DNA from: a virus
Reading direction: 5' to 3' (one strand)
IMG/VR virus record: IMGVR_UViG_3300044816_000082
Location: 26,881-90,880 of that record
Length of the DNA: 64,000 nt
The translations under genes and the position numbers were made by a program. Below are positions 24,822 through 31,878 of this stretch, in pieces. The notes beneath the pieces were generated by a model that was not told the DNA's origin, did not search any database, and saw only the letters and a program-made list of their open reading frames with translations. How positions within the stretch are numbered: position 1 is the stretch's first letter; every line of letters begins with the position of its first letter.

Positions 24822-25377
24822 GGAGACCGTCACGGCGCTGGCTGCAAACGCCGTCGCGATCAGCGATCGCCTCCTGCTCCTCGCGGACGGCGGAGGTGAT
24901 GACCTGATGCTCGCGGAGCTGCAGACCCTTCGTACCCGCCCCGCTGTCGAGCTCCGCGACCTCGCGGCCGTCGCCCGACACCTCGGGCTGGCCGACGTCG
25001 TGACGACCGCCGACGACGCGTACAGCGTCCGGACCACCTCAGGTGGCCCAGCGCGGCCGCCGTTGTGGTTCACCGTCCCGCCCTACGCGCCCCCATCGGC
25101 GCTCGCGGTCCCCGACCCGACCGGGCCCGACGTCCAGGCGTACCTCGAGGTCGTTCTGGCGGAGGCCGACGACGCCCTCGACGGTGGTCTGGTCAGGACC
25201 CTCGCGACAGGGTGGGTGCAGGTCCTGTTCCTGCACGGCGCCGACAGTTCGAGTGACGATGCGCACCGCGCGGGCCGGGCGTTGTGCTCCGCCCCGGGAT
25301 GTACCACCAAGCATGGGGTCCGGTCGGTGTATCCGTGCGCGACGCGTGAGGTACTCACCGCCACCCTCCCCGAATGA
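24760..25377 (+). CDS. hypothetical protein
   Basis: 205 aa from ATG 24760. Acidic and helical through the first 90 residues (SERANEETVTALAANAVAI), with a Cys pair late (LCSAPGCTTKHG). No family recognised. Confidence 0.6.
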   Translation: MTETKTALDPAVLGLSERANEETVTALAANAVAISDRLLLLADGGGDDLMLAELQTLRTRPAVELRDLAAVARHLGLADVVTTADDAYSVRTTSGGPARPPLWFTVPPYAPPSALAVPDPTGPDVQAYLEVVLAEADDALDGGLVRTLATGWVQVLFLHGADSSSDDAHRAGRALCSAPGCTTKHGVRSVYPCATREVLTATLPE

Positions 25378-25850
25378 CCGGGTTCGACGAGGAACGGTTA
25401 CTCGCCGCTGTCCTTCTGGTAGGCCACACAGGAGCCAAGGACTTCGAGGTCGGGTTCCTGTACGACGACGTTCCCATCGACAAGGCCGACTGGTGGGCCA
25501 AAGCTCAGTACCAGGGCACCCGGATCACCGTCGAGCACCACGACGGTCCCGTCGCCGCCGCTGAGGCGCTCGCAGGACGGTTGTTGACGAGCGCCAAGTG
25601 CATGTGGTGCGACGGTCTGATCACGCTCAACCCGGCCGGCGCCGTGGCGTGGCCGAGCGCGGTGCTCGGTGACGGCTCGGTGCTGCCTGACAGTCAGGCT
25701 GGCTTCGAGGCGATGGGACAGTGTTTCTGGCGTCGCGAGGGAGCGCGGTGGGAACCGGGGTGCATCCACGGTGCCAGCACCGCACCCAAGGCGCCGAAGA
25801 ACCGTGCTGACCGACGTCGCCTCCACCGCGACTACGAAGCATCCCGGTGA
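25374..25850 (+). CDS. hypothetical protein with CxxC
   Basis: 158 aa from ATG 25374 (ATGA overlap). KCMWCDGLITLNPAG is a zinc-ribbon half; the basic end (KAPKNRADRRRLHRDYEA) is common in small phage proteins. Function unknown. Confidence 0.6.
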   Translation: MTGFDEERLLAAVLLVGHTGAKDFEVGFLYDDVPIDKADWWAKAQYQGTRITVEHHDGPVAAAEALAGRLLTSAKCMWCDGLITLNPAGAVAWPSAVLGDGSVLPDSQAGFEAMGQCFWRREGARWEPGCIHGASTAPKAPKNRADRRRLHRDYEASR

Positions 25851-25865
25851 GCGAGAGGCCGGGTT

Positions 25866-26156
25866 GTGGCTGAGCTCGACCCCGACGTCGTGGCACGCGC
25901 TGTCCTGGCGTGGAACACCGAACCGACCGGGACTCACCCCAGCGCGGAACTCGTCGCGCTCGCGTCGGCTGTCCTTGCCCGCCGGCCCCGCGCCCTCGTC
26001 CAGATCCACGCGCTATACGCGGTCACCGACAGCCTCACCGGACTCACCACACCGTGCTGTACCTGCGGGTGGACGTCACCGCAGACCGTCCCCTACGACC
26101 CCCCGAGCTCGGTCGAGAAGCGGTACCTCGCCCTCGGCGTCGCTACCCACCCGTGA
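25866..26156 (+). CDS. hypothetical protein
   Basis: 96 aa from GTG 25866. Helical, then CCTCGWTSPQTV. The end overlaps the HNH gene start by 4 nt. Confidence 0.6.
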   Translation: MAELDPDVVARAVLAWNTEPTGTHPSAELVALASAVLARRPRALVQIHALYAVTDSLTGLTTPCCTCGWTSPQTVPYDPPSSVEKRYLALGVATHP

Positions 26157-26530
26157 CCGCTGAGTCCTCTACACGCGCGGCCGTCGCGGACCGCAGCCAA
26201 GGTCGCTGCGAAATGGGGTGCGGGCAGCGGGCAGTGAACGTCCACCACCGCCTCAACCGATCTCAGGGTGGGGTGTGGTGCCCCAGCAACGCCCTCCACC
26301 TCGACGGGAGCGGGACGACCGGGTGCCACGGGAGGATCGGCGCGAACCCCGAGTGGGCGTACGCAGAGGGACTCCTCATCCACAGGGGGCAGGACCCGCG
26401 ACTGGTCCCTGTCCGCCTCCAACACCCCGTGTACCTGGCGTGGTGGTTCCTTCTGGACGCAGGGGGTGGGGTGGTGTTCCACGAGGACTACCCAACCCCG
26501 TCAGCACAGGTCACCGGACTCATCGCCTGA
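26153..26530 (+). CDS. HNH-type endonuclease-like protein
   Basis: 125 aa from GTG 26153. CEMGCGQRAVNVHHRLNRSQ, GG, and GTTGCHGRI follow the zinc-HNH layout: a Cys pair, HH, an Asn in NALHLDG, and a late Cys-His. Short phage HNH proteins of this type can assist packaging when next to terminase, but this one is 10 kb from terL. Confidence 0.7.
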   Translation: MTAESSTRAAVADRSQGRCEMGCGQRAVNVHHRLNRSQGGVWCPSNALHLDGSGTTGCHGRIGANPEWAYAEGLLIHRGQDPRLVPVRLQHPVYLAWWFLLDAGGGVVFHEDYPTPSAQVTGLIA

Positions 26531-26544
26531 ACAGGACCTAGCGC

Positions 26545-26594
26545 GCTAACGTGGTTGACAATGAGGGGGCAAGCGGCCCCTTCCGTCGAGGAGG
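26545..26594 (+). promoter_or_regulatory. set B promoter/leader cassette 4 (divergent)
   Basis: GCTAACGTGGTTGACA at 26545-26560 keeps GCTAAC, ACA and the following ATGAGG of set B but replaces TATACA by TTGACA. An AGGGG/CCCCT hairpin and GAGGAGGA lead to ATG 26601. Confidence 0.5.
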
Positions 26595-26600
26595 ACACCC

Positions 26601-26873
26601 ATGAGACACCACCACTACCCGCACCACCCGCGGGTACTCGACCTCATCCACCACGCCGTGTCGCACCGTAAGCCCCGGCCACCGTCGTACGCGTCGGTAG
26701 CGTTCAGCGCCCCCGTGCTGCTGTGGAGCTTCCTTCTCGCCGCGATCCCCGGTGCCGGTGCCGCGTGGCTGTGGCAGCCCCTCGGCCCGATCGTCCTGAT
26801 CATCGTCGCGGTGTACCTCATCGACCTGTTCGGCAGGCTCGGCCGGCGTGAACAGCAACGGCAACGACGATGA
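26601..26873 (+). CDS. small membrane protein
   Basis: 90 aa from ATG 26601. His-rich start, then two hydrophobic segments (VLLWSFLLAAIPGAGAAWLW and GPIVLIIVAVYLIDLF) and a basic tail. Likely a two-pass inner-membrane protein with both ends cytoplasmic. Confidence 0.65.
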   Translation: MRHHHYPHHPRVLDLIHHAVSHRKPRPPSYASVAFSAPVLLWSFLLAAIPGAGAAWLWQPLGPIVLIIVAVYLIDLFGRLGRREQQRQRR

Positions 26874-27097
26874 GTCTGCTGCACGGGCGGTCCCCCGCTG
26901 ATCGGGTCGAGCAGGCGAAGGCGCACTGTGAGTACCTGCGGGTCGCGATCCTGCGCGCCCCGTGGGCGCACCTCGAGAAGACCGCGGACCATCCGACGAA
27001 CTGCCCGACGCCGTGTGCGCACGAGCAGCGGCTCCGCGCACAGCTCGACGTGTACCTCGACGCGTTCCTCGAGGAACACCCCCACCCGACCGGGTGA
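26870..27097 (+). CDS. hypothetical small protein
   Basis: 75 aa from ATG 26870 (ATGA overlap). Helical with CEYLRVAILRAPWAHLE and CPTPCAHEQRL. No family recognised. Confidence 0.6.
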   Translation: MSLLHGRSPADRVEQAKAHCEYLRVAILRAPWAHLEKTADHPTNCPTPCAHEQRLRAQLDVYLDAFLEEHPHPTG

Positions 27098-27150
27098 ACG
27101 TCGGTGTGTCACGGCACCCGCCGGGGTTAGGGTCGTGTCACCCTTCCCGG

Positions 27151-27375
27151 ATGAACGTCACCGACCTCCGGGGAGCACGCCTAGCCCGGCTGCGCCGGAT
27201 CGCCCCGACGCACCCGGTCTTCCGCGTCCCCACCCAGCGGGACACCCCGGTTACACCGACGCTAACCGGGTATACACTTGTTGTAGGGGACCGGGTAGCC
27301 ACCGGGTCCCGCGAGGAGGTTCCTGATGACCCTGACCTACGGCTGGTGTGGAACCACCATGCATCCACTCGGTAG
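27151..27375 (+). CDS. doubtful ORF across a promoter cassette
   Basis: 74 aa from ATG 27151 without a clear ribosome site; the frame runs straight through cassette 5. The first part (NVTDLRGARLARLRRIAPTH) is plausible, the rest is cassette sequence. Low support. Confidence 0.25.
   Translation: MNVTDLRGARLARLRRIAPTHPVFRVPTQRDTPVTPTLTGYTLVVGDRVATGSREEVPDDPDLRLVWNHHASTR
27261..27319 (+). promoter_or_regulatory. set B promoter/leader cassette 5
   Basis: GCTAACCGGGTATACA at 27261-27276; hairpin GGGACC/GGTCCC with an inner GGT/ACC at about 27288-27310; GAGGAGG then ATG 27326. Confidence 0.7.
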
Positions 27376-27397
27376 CGGCGGTGGGCACGATGCCTGA
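27326..27397 (+). CDS. 23-residue peptide
   Basis: ATG 27326 with GAGGAGG 6 nt upstream, first start after cassette 5; begins MTLTYGWCGTTMHPL and ends GSGGGHDA through the CGGTAGCGGCGGT repeat. Its stop overlaps the next start, so it may act as a coupling leader. Confidence 0.45.
   Translation: MTLTYGWCGTTMHPLGSGGGHDA
27370..27382 (+). repeat. CGGTAGCGGCGGT repeat, copy 1
   Basis: CGGTAGCGGCGGT ending 7 nt before ATG 27390. Read in the upstream frame as GSGGG. Confidence 0.6.
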
Positions 27398-27683
27398 GCA
27401 GCCTTCCCGTGTGGTTGCTGAGACGTGCGCCAGCCTGCTCACCGACCCGAACAGACACCATCACCGCTGCGACCTAGCCCCTGGACACGACGGGGACGAG
27501 CATCGCCATCAGATGCCCGGCTACGCGCTGACCTGGCTAACAAGGGACGAGTCGTCCCTCACCGGACGACTCGAAGGGTTCTGTGGACAGGAGCCCGACC
27601 ACGGCCCGCACACCACTCGTTTCATGTGGTGCATCGGTCACGGACCAACGCCCGGTAGCGGCGGCACGGAGGGCGAGCGGTGA
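27390..27683 (+). CDS. hypothetical Cys/His protein
   Basis: 97 aa from ATG 27390. CDLAPGHDGDEHRHQM and FCGQEPDHGPHTTRFMWC repeat a C-x-H-x-G-x-H theme. Ends GSGGTEGER through the second CGGTAGCGGCGG repeat. Confidence 0.6.
   Translation: MPEQPSRVVAETCASLLTDPNRHHHRCDLAPGHDGDEHRHQMPGYALTWLTRDESSLTGRLEGFCGQEPDHGPHTTRFMWCIGHGPTPGSGGTEGER
27653..27664 (+). repeat. CGGTAGCGGCGG repeat, copy 2
   Basis: Ends 15 nt before GTG 27680; followed by GGAGGGCGAGCG, which can serve as ribosome site. Confidence 0.55.
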
Positions 27684-27883
27684 GCGCCCGAGCGTGGATT
27701 GCGCGCAAGAACGGGCAGCACAGCGACCAGGCCAAGGCCGACCGCAAGGAGGCCAAGAGGCGTTGTCGTCACTGCCCGGAGCCGTGGTACGACCATGCCT
27801 ACGGCGACACTGGCAAGCGCGGCCTGACCCATCGACTGGACGCGCAGCCAGCACCCGGTAGCGGCGGTGGGTCCGATGTCTGA
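27680..27883 (+). CDS. 67-residue hypothetical protein
   Basis: From GTG 27680. Lys/Arg-rich start (WIARKNGQHSDQAKADRKEA), then CRHCPEPWYDHAYGD, a metal-binding-like pattern. Its end GSGGGSDV comes from repeat copy 3. Confidence 0.6.
   Translation: MSARAWIARKNGQHSDQAKADRKEAKRRCRHCPEPWYDHAYGDTGKRGLTHRLDAQPAPGSGGGSDV
27856..27868 (+). repeat. CGGTAGCGGCGGT repeat, copy 3
   Basis: Ends 7 nt before ATG 27876. Shares GG..CCGATGTCTGAGGGG downstream with copy 5. Confidence 0.6.
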
Positions 27884-28166
27884 GGGGAGCACGCCGAAGC
27901 CCATAACGAGCGACAACGTAGACACCTGGCTCTGCACCGTCCAGGGGGTTGCGCACGACTTCCGGCTCCGCGAGTGGCAAACCGCTTGGAACACTGTTCG
28001 CACTTCCTGGGTGTGCATCTGGTGCAACGGGATCGCCTGTGGCGACCACGACGAGGTCGACCCGTGCTGGCTCATCTACCACCACCCGACTGCGCACAAG
28101 ACACGTTCTGGTGTCGTCTGGCCGCTAGGAGGAGCGCGCCCGCGACCGACCGCTAAGGCGGGCTGA
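27876..28166 (+). CDS. hypothetical protein
   Basis: 96 aa from ATG 27876. CIWCNGIACGDHDEVDPCW is a Cys cluster; HDFRLREWQTAWNTVRT precedes it. No family recognised. Confidence 0.6.
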   Translation: MSEGSTPKPITSDNVDTWLCTVQGVAHDFRLREWQTAWNTVRTSWVCIWCNGIACGDHDEVDPCWLIYHHPTAHKTRSGVVWPLGGARPRPTAKAG

Positions 28167-28188
28167 AAGCGGGTTCGTGGCGCACCCC

Positions 28189-28253
28189 GTCAACCGGGTA
28201 TACGATGGTGGGCAGCCCGGTCGGGATAGCCACCCGACCCGAACGCTAGGAGG
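28189..28253 (+). promoter_or_regulatory. set B promoter/leader cassette 6
   Basis: GTCAACCGGGTATACG at 28189-28204; perfect 7-bp hairpin GGTCGGG (28219-28225)/CCCGACC (28233-28239); AGGAGG at 28248-28253, then an ATC start at 28259. Confidence 0.7.
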
Positions 28254-28258
28254 ACCTC

Positions 28259-28396
28259 ATCGCATACCTACGGCGCCTGCTCTGCGGTGCCCTCGGCCAC
28301 CGTCCGTCCCTAACCGAATGGGTCACCACCGACAAGCGCAGCGTGCTCCGTCCCTGCACACGTTGCGGTGCCTACCTCAAGAGAGAAGCCCGATGA
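28259..28396 (+). CDS. 45-residue zinc-ribbon protein with an ATC start
   Basis: Where cassette 6 puts the start codon the sequence is ATC, 5 nt after AGGAGG. An in-frame TAG lies 12 nt upstream and no ATG, GTG or TTG occurs early in the frame, so ATC is the likely start. The product (AYLRRLLCGALGHRPSL, then CTRCGAYLKRE) resembles the N-terminal part of the protein at 20781. Ends in an ATGA overlap with the next gene. Confidence 0.55.
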   Translation: MAYLRRLLCGALGHRPSLTEWVTTDKRSVLRPCTRCGAYLKREAR

Positions 28397-28752
28397 CGAC
28401 TGATGTACCCCCTGACGCCGGCCGTGCTGTCCTCGACGTCGAGCTCGTCCTGATGGACGCCGCCGCGAAGTTGTACGGGAGCTTCCGTGACGCCGCAGAG
28501 GCGCAACCCGATGCCAGGGTGACTCCGGAAACCATCGACGCGCTGCGGATCAGGACCGCCGATGAGATCGAGACAGGAGCGAGTGAGGTCGCCCTGAAAC
28601 TCCGCAACGCGGTCCGGGACCGGATCCGGGAACGCAGGACGAGGGACGGACTCGAGTGGCATGAGGACGCATGCAACCTGCCTACGTCCGAGACCGAGGT
28701 GCTGTGCATCCTCGCGGTCGGGCACGTCGGTGCTCACCTACCGGAGGTCTGA
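28393..28752 (+). CDS. hypothetical helical protein
   Basis: 119 aa from ATG 28393. Long helices (VLDVELVLMDAAAKLYGSF, VALKLRNAVRDRIRERR), then a Cys/His end (CNLPTSETEVLCILAVGHVG). That end resembles other small proteins here with C...C.L..GH.G.H. Confidence 0.6.
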   Translation: MTTDVPPDAGRAVLDVELVLMDAAAKLYGSFRDAAEAQPDARVTPETIDALRIRTADEIETGASEVALKLRNAVRDRIRERRTRDGLEWHEDACNLPTSETEVLCILAVGHVGAHLPEV

Positions 28753-28755
28753 CCC

Positions 28756-29268
28756 GTGGCGACGTTCACGCACAATCGGTGGGTCGAACGACGCGCCGTC
28801 GCCCACCTCGGTAGCTCTGACGACCTGTCGCGTGGGTACTTCCAACTCGCCGTCGACGCCGCGGCCGAAGCCGGGCTGTCCCCCACAGGCAAGTGCACCG
28901 GCCACGTCCGCGACAGTGACCCGAGCAAGGGCGAGACACCCGACGGTGTGATCATCACGATCGACGTCCAATGCGAGGACCACGACGAGAAGGCTCCCGC
29001 CATGGTGGCCGCGTTCAGCCCCGACGAGCTGCTCCGGGAGGCACTGTTCAACCCTGGACAGGTATGTGTCGACACCGGCCGGCACACGTTCCTCCCCGCC
29101 GACAGCGAACGGTTCCGGACCTACCCCGAGTCGTTCGCGACGTGCCTCGCGTGCGGGGCCGTCGTCACCGCCTACGCGATCGCGACCTCCGCCGGCCTCG
29201 CCTGGTGCGCCTGCTCCCGTTGGGAACAGGCCGACCTGATCAAGGCCGGGTGCATCCACGGTGTCTGA
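28756..29268 (+). CDS. hypothetical protein
   Basis: 170 aa from GTG 28756. Middle region beta-rich (GVIITIDVQCEDHDEKAPAM), late Cys motifs (CLACGAVVTAYA, WCACSRW, GCIHGV). GCIHG also ends the protein at 25374, suggesting shared ancestry of the tails. Confidence 0.6.
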   Translation: MATFTHNRWVERRAVAHLGSSDDLSRGYFQLAVDAAAEAGLSPTGKCTGHVRDSDPSKGETPDGVIITIDVQCEDHDEKAPAMVAAFSPDELLREALFNPGQVCVDTGRHTFLPADSERFRTYPESFATCLACGAVVTAYAIATSAGLAWCACSRWEQADLIKAGCIHGV

Positions 29269-29905
29269 CGCGCTCCTCGAGCGGGCTCTCGCTCCCGTCC
29301 AAGCTCTCGCCTTCGCGGTTCACACCCTGGACGCGGCGGAGGTTGAACGGACGATCGGGTGGCTCCGTCAACACGCACTCGCGGACGCCGCCCTGGTCCT
29401 GCTCGCGGGGATGGTCGACATCGACCGCCCGGTCAGCGATCTCCTCGCGTGGAAGGACGAGCAGATCGCAGCGCAAGCCCGCGCAACCGCGCGCCGGGGC
29501 GCACGGCTCCTACCGTGCGGGACCCCAGCGGCGTACGCCCGGCACCGCAAGCACGGTGAGGAGCCATGCGAGGCGTGCATGATCGCGAACCGGCTCAGGA
29601 ACCGAGACCGCTACCAGCAGCAACTGCTCGGCGGGAAGGTCGTTCGTAAGCCCCTCGCTCCGTGCGGGACCCACGCCGCGTACACCCGGCACAAGAAACG
29701 AGGGGAACCTATCGATGAGGTCTGCGACCTCGGGGAGAGCGCCTACCAGCACGAGCGGTACGTCGCCCGGACCGGTCGAGATGATGCCCCTCGACGCCCC
29801 CGAAACCGCCCGCTAACCGACTATACTCCGGTGGTCGGGTCGAGCGAACCGTCGGAGGAAGGACACCCCCGCATGACCATCACCTCGTCAAGGAGCTCCC
29901 CATGA
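29261..29905 (+). CDS. protein with two CGTxAAYxRH motifs
   Basis: 214 aa from GTG 29261. Two copies of a zinc-binding-like motif lie about 50 residues apart: LLPCGTPAAYARHRKHGEEP and APCGTHAAYTRHKKRGEP, each with a Cys soon after. Such motifs occur in DNA-associated actinophage proteins. The last 35 residues are translated from cassette 7, so the annotated end may be fortuitous. Confidence 0.6.
   Translation: MSDALLERALAPVQALAFAVHTLDAAEVERTIGWLRQHALADAALVLLAGMVDIDRPVSDLLAWKDEQIAAQARATARRGARLLPCGTPAAYARHRKHGEEPCEACMIANRLRNRDRYQQQLLGGKVVRKPLAPCGTHAAYTRHKKRGEPIDEVCDLGESAYQHERYVARTGRDDAPRRPRNRPLTDYTPVVGSSEPSEEGHPRMTITSSRSSP
29812..29875 (+). promoter_or_regulatory. set B promoter/leader cassette 7
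   Basis: GCTAACCGACTATACT at 29812-29827 lies inside the end of the preceding ORF. GGAGGAAGGA leads to ATG 29873, which opens a 10-residue peptide (MTITSSRSSP) whose stop overlaps the ATG at 29902. Confidence 0.6.
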
Positions 29906-30132
29906 TCGATCCGGCTGTTGTGGCGAAGATGACCGACGCTGAAATGAGGGGCGCAGCAGCAGCGCGGGGGGCCGCGGAGGCCGATGCGCTCGGGGACGAG
30001 TTCAGGGTGATCCGTGACAAGGCTGTCGTGGCGATGCTCAAGGGCGGGAAGCGACCGGCGGAGGTCGCCCGGGTCATTGGGGTGACCCGCGCGTACATGG
30101 CACGTTGGCGTGGGGTCAACGCCGATGGCTGA
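29902..30132 (+). CDS. small helix-turn-helix protein
   Basis: 76 aa from ATG 29902 (ATGA with the 10-residue leader). The last 40 residues, MLKGGKRPAEVARVIGVTRA then YMARWRG, form an HTH. The N-terminal part is acidic and helical. Probable transcription regulator; the leader peptide and cassette suggest it is tightly expressed. Confidence 0.65.
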   Translation: MIDPAVVAKMTDAEMRGAAAARGAAEADALGDEFRVIRDKAVVAMLKGGKRPAEVARVIGVTRAYMARWRGVNADG

Positions 30133-30397
30133 GGTCGTGCTCTACGAGGTCCCCCTCACAGTCTGCTGGGCATGCCTGAGCGGCGAGGAAGGTGAGTGTC
30201 ACAGCCCCGGGTGCGCGTTCTTCATCTGCCCGGCCCCGACCGCTGAGCAGGCCGAGCGGCTGCTGTCCGCCATGGCGAACGCGACGTGCGTCGAGTGCGG
30301 CCACGAGCGCGGGCAGCACTGGCAGTACCACCACACCTGCCAGCTCTGTCAGGACGACGGGCAGCGGTGCTCCGCGTTCAGCGGCGGCCACGGATGA
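30125..30397 (+). CDS. small zinc-ribbon protein
   Basis: 90 aa from ATG 30125. CWACLSGEEGECHSPGC, CVECGHERGQHWQYHHTC and CQDDGQRC fit two zinc sites. Similar Cys/His spacing is seen in several neighbours. Confidence 0.6.
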   Translation: MAEVVLYEVPLTVCWACLSGEEGECHSPGCAFFICPAPTAEQAERLLSAMANATCVECGHERGQHWQYHHTCQLCQDDGQRCSAFSGGHG

Positions 30398-30639
30398 CGC
30401 CTGAGCAAGAGACCGCAGGGGGGTCTCTCGTGGCTGATGAGCACAGGTACCCGGATCGCGTCGAGAGGGCACGGGCGGTCCTCACGAGCGAGTGGCAGAC
30501 GTTTCACGAACTGTTCCCCGGCATATGGGGGCTGGACGCGAAGTGGGAGACGGGCGCTCTGGTATGGCTACGGAACCGGCGCCTCGTGGAATCCCGCTTC
30601 ACCGCCGCTGGCGTCACGCAGTGGAGGACTCGTGGCTGA
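30394..30639 (+). CDS. hypothetical protein, possible winged helix
   Basis: 81 aa from ATG 30394. RARAVLTSEWQTFHELFPGI, LVWLRNRRLVESRFTAAG and VTQWR follow a winged-helix pattern. No other evidence. Confidence 0.5.
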   Translation: MTPEQETAGGSLVADEHRYPDRVERARAVLTSEWQTFHELFPGIWGLDAKWETGALVWLRNRRLVESRFTAAGVTQWRTRG

Positions 30640-31006
30640 CGTCAGGGCTCGTGCTGTCGACGCGGTCTTGGCGTTGTGGCGTACGAGCGGGGAGGACGAC
30701 CCGTCGTGGCCCGACCACGCCGGCCGGATCGTCGACGTCGTCATCGCAGCTCTCCCCCCTGTCCTCGCCCCGGGGGAGTCCCCGCTGATCGACCTGCTCG
30801 CAGCGCTCAAGGTCGCGCCGGGGAACCTCGAGCGGGTACGCATGGCGCAGGTCGTGATCGACCGGGTCGCGGAGGTACGGGACTTGTCGATCAAGGCGGT
30901 GTGGGCGACCCGCCCTGACGGCGCGACCGCGTCGGGCCTCGCCCGGCACACAGGTGTCCCGGTAGGTATCGTGAACGTCGTCATACACGGAAGGGACCGA
31001 CGATGA
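30632..31006 (+). CDS. hypothetical protein with C-terminal HTH-like region
   Basis: 124 aa from GTG 30632. Helical, ending with TASGLARHTGVPVGIVNVVI, a plausible helix-turn-helix. Overlaps neighbours. Confidence 0.55.
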   Translation: MADVRARAVDAVLALWRTSGEDDPSWPDHAGRIVDVVIAALPPVLAPGESPLIDLLAALKVAPGNLERVRMAQVVIDRVAEVRDLSIKAVWATRPDGATASGLARHTGVPVGIVNVVIHGRDRR

Positions 31007-31239
31007 GGGCAGACCTCCCCGACCCTGCAAGCGCGTGGAAGCGATACGAGAACGGCGCTGGGCCGATGCACGAACTGACCGTCACGATCGCTCGTGTCCT
31101 CCACAACACCTTTCGCTCGGATGGTTCGATCCGCAAGTCGTGGGACGAGGACGTGGTCACAGACCAGTGGCTCGCGGTTGGCTCCTGGCAGGCCGCTGAG
31201 CGTGTCGTTGCCGTGCTGCCGATGGTGGTGAAGCCATGA
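31003..31239 (+). CDS. hypothetical protein
   Basis: 78 aa from ATG 31003 (ATGA overlap). Soluble; no motif recognised. Confidence 0.55.
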   Translation: MRADLPDPASAWKRYENGAGPMHELTVTIARVLHNTFRSDGSIRKSWDEDVVTDQWLAVGSWQAAERVVAVLPMVVKP

Positions 31240-31568
31240 CCAGCGAGGGGGGTCCATCCCGTGTGGCCGTCCCGCTCGTCCTGCTCCGCGAGGTTCTCGC
31301 GCTTAGCCCTCGGACTATGGACCGTCCCAAGCCGCATCGCCAACCAACTCGTCACGGAAGGTGCACGATGACAGACCAAGACGTCACCGAAGGTCGAGAA
31401 CAGTGCGAGAACATCCTCGCCACAGTCCACATCGCACGGCAACAGATCTACGAGCTCGTCGCTGCGAATCGACTCACGCGCATTGACGCCGCGAAGCTCC
31501 TCGTCGATTCGTATGCCGTTGAGGGTGAAGCGCAGGGCGCGTTGTTGCTGTACGGCGGTGCTGCATGA
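31236..31568 (+). CDS. hypothetical protein
   Basis: 110 aa from ATG 31236 by overlap; ATG 31368 is an alternative start giving MTDQDVTEGREQCENILAT. The helical core IARQQIYELVAANRLTRIDA is the most convincing part. Base composition begins to fall here relative to neighbours. Confidence 0.5.
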   Translation: MTSEGGPSRVAVPLVLLREVLALSPRTMDRPKPHRQPTRHGRCTMTDQDVTEGREQCENILATVHIARQQIYELVAANRLTRIDAAKLLVDSYAVEGEAQGALLLYGGAA

Positions 31569-31702
31569 CGTGCCGGGGGTTGCAACGGAATGTTCATGTC
31601 TTTCCGTTGTTCCTCGTCACGTTGCCGATGTGCTTGCTGTTGATCGTTCTCATCTTTCTCGCGGCGACTGGACATCACCCGACGTCGTGCGGTGCCCGAT
31701 GA
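31565..31702 (+). CDS. 45-residue membrane peptide
   Basis: From ATG 31565 (ATGA overlap). One long hydrophobic segment, VFPLFLVTLPMCLLLIVLIF. T-rich codons (TTT, GTT, CTT) unlike the rest of the window. Confidence 0.5.
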   Translation: MTCRGLQRNVHVFPLFLVTLPMCLLLIVLIFLAATGHHPTSCGAR

Positions 31703-31878
31703 ATACGGGTTCTTGTTGCGCTCACTCTGACGATGAGCACACCGGAGTTGAGGGCGACTGTTGCCGCTGTAGCTGCGTGAGGTGGGCGCACGGAAAGGGT
31801 CCTTCTATGCCGGTTGAGCCGGGGCGTTCTCTCTCACCTGAACCCACCCCATCGGATGAGCGGGTGTCGTCGCCATGA
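31699..31878 (+). CDS. 59-residue Cys-rich protein
   Basis: From ATG 31699. CCAHSDDEHTGVEGDCCRCS is a dense Cys/His cluster; the tail is Pro/Ser-rich. AT-richer codons than its neighbours. ATGA overlap with the next gene. Confidence 0.5.
   Translation: MNTGSCCAHSDDEHTGVEGDCCRCSCVRWAHGKGPSMPVEPGRSLSPEPTPSDERVSSP

Noticed and set aside
26011-26020. CGCTATACGCGG as a set B promoter
   Set aside because: It shares only TATAC, lies inside a gene, and has no CTAACC block or leader after it. The same holds for TATACACG near 12080.
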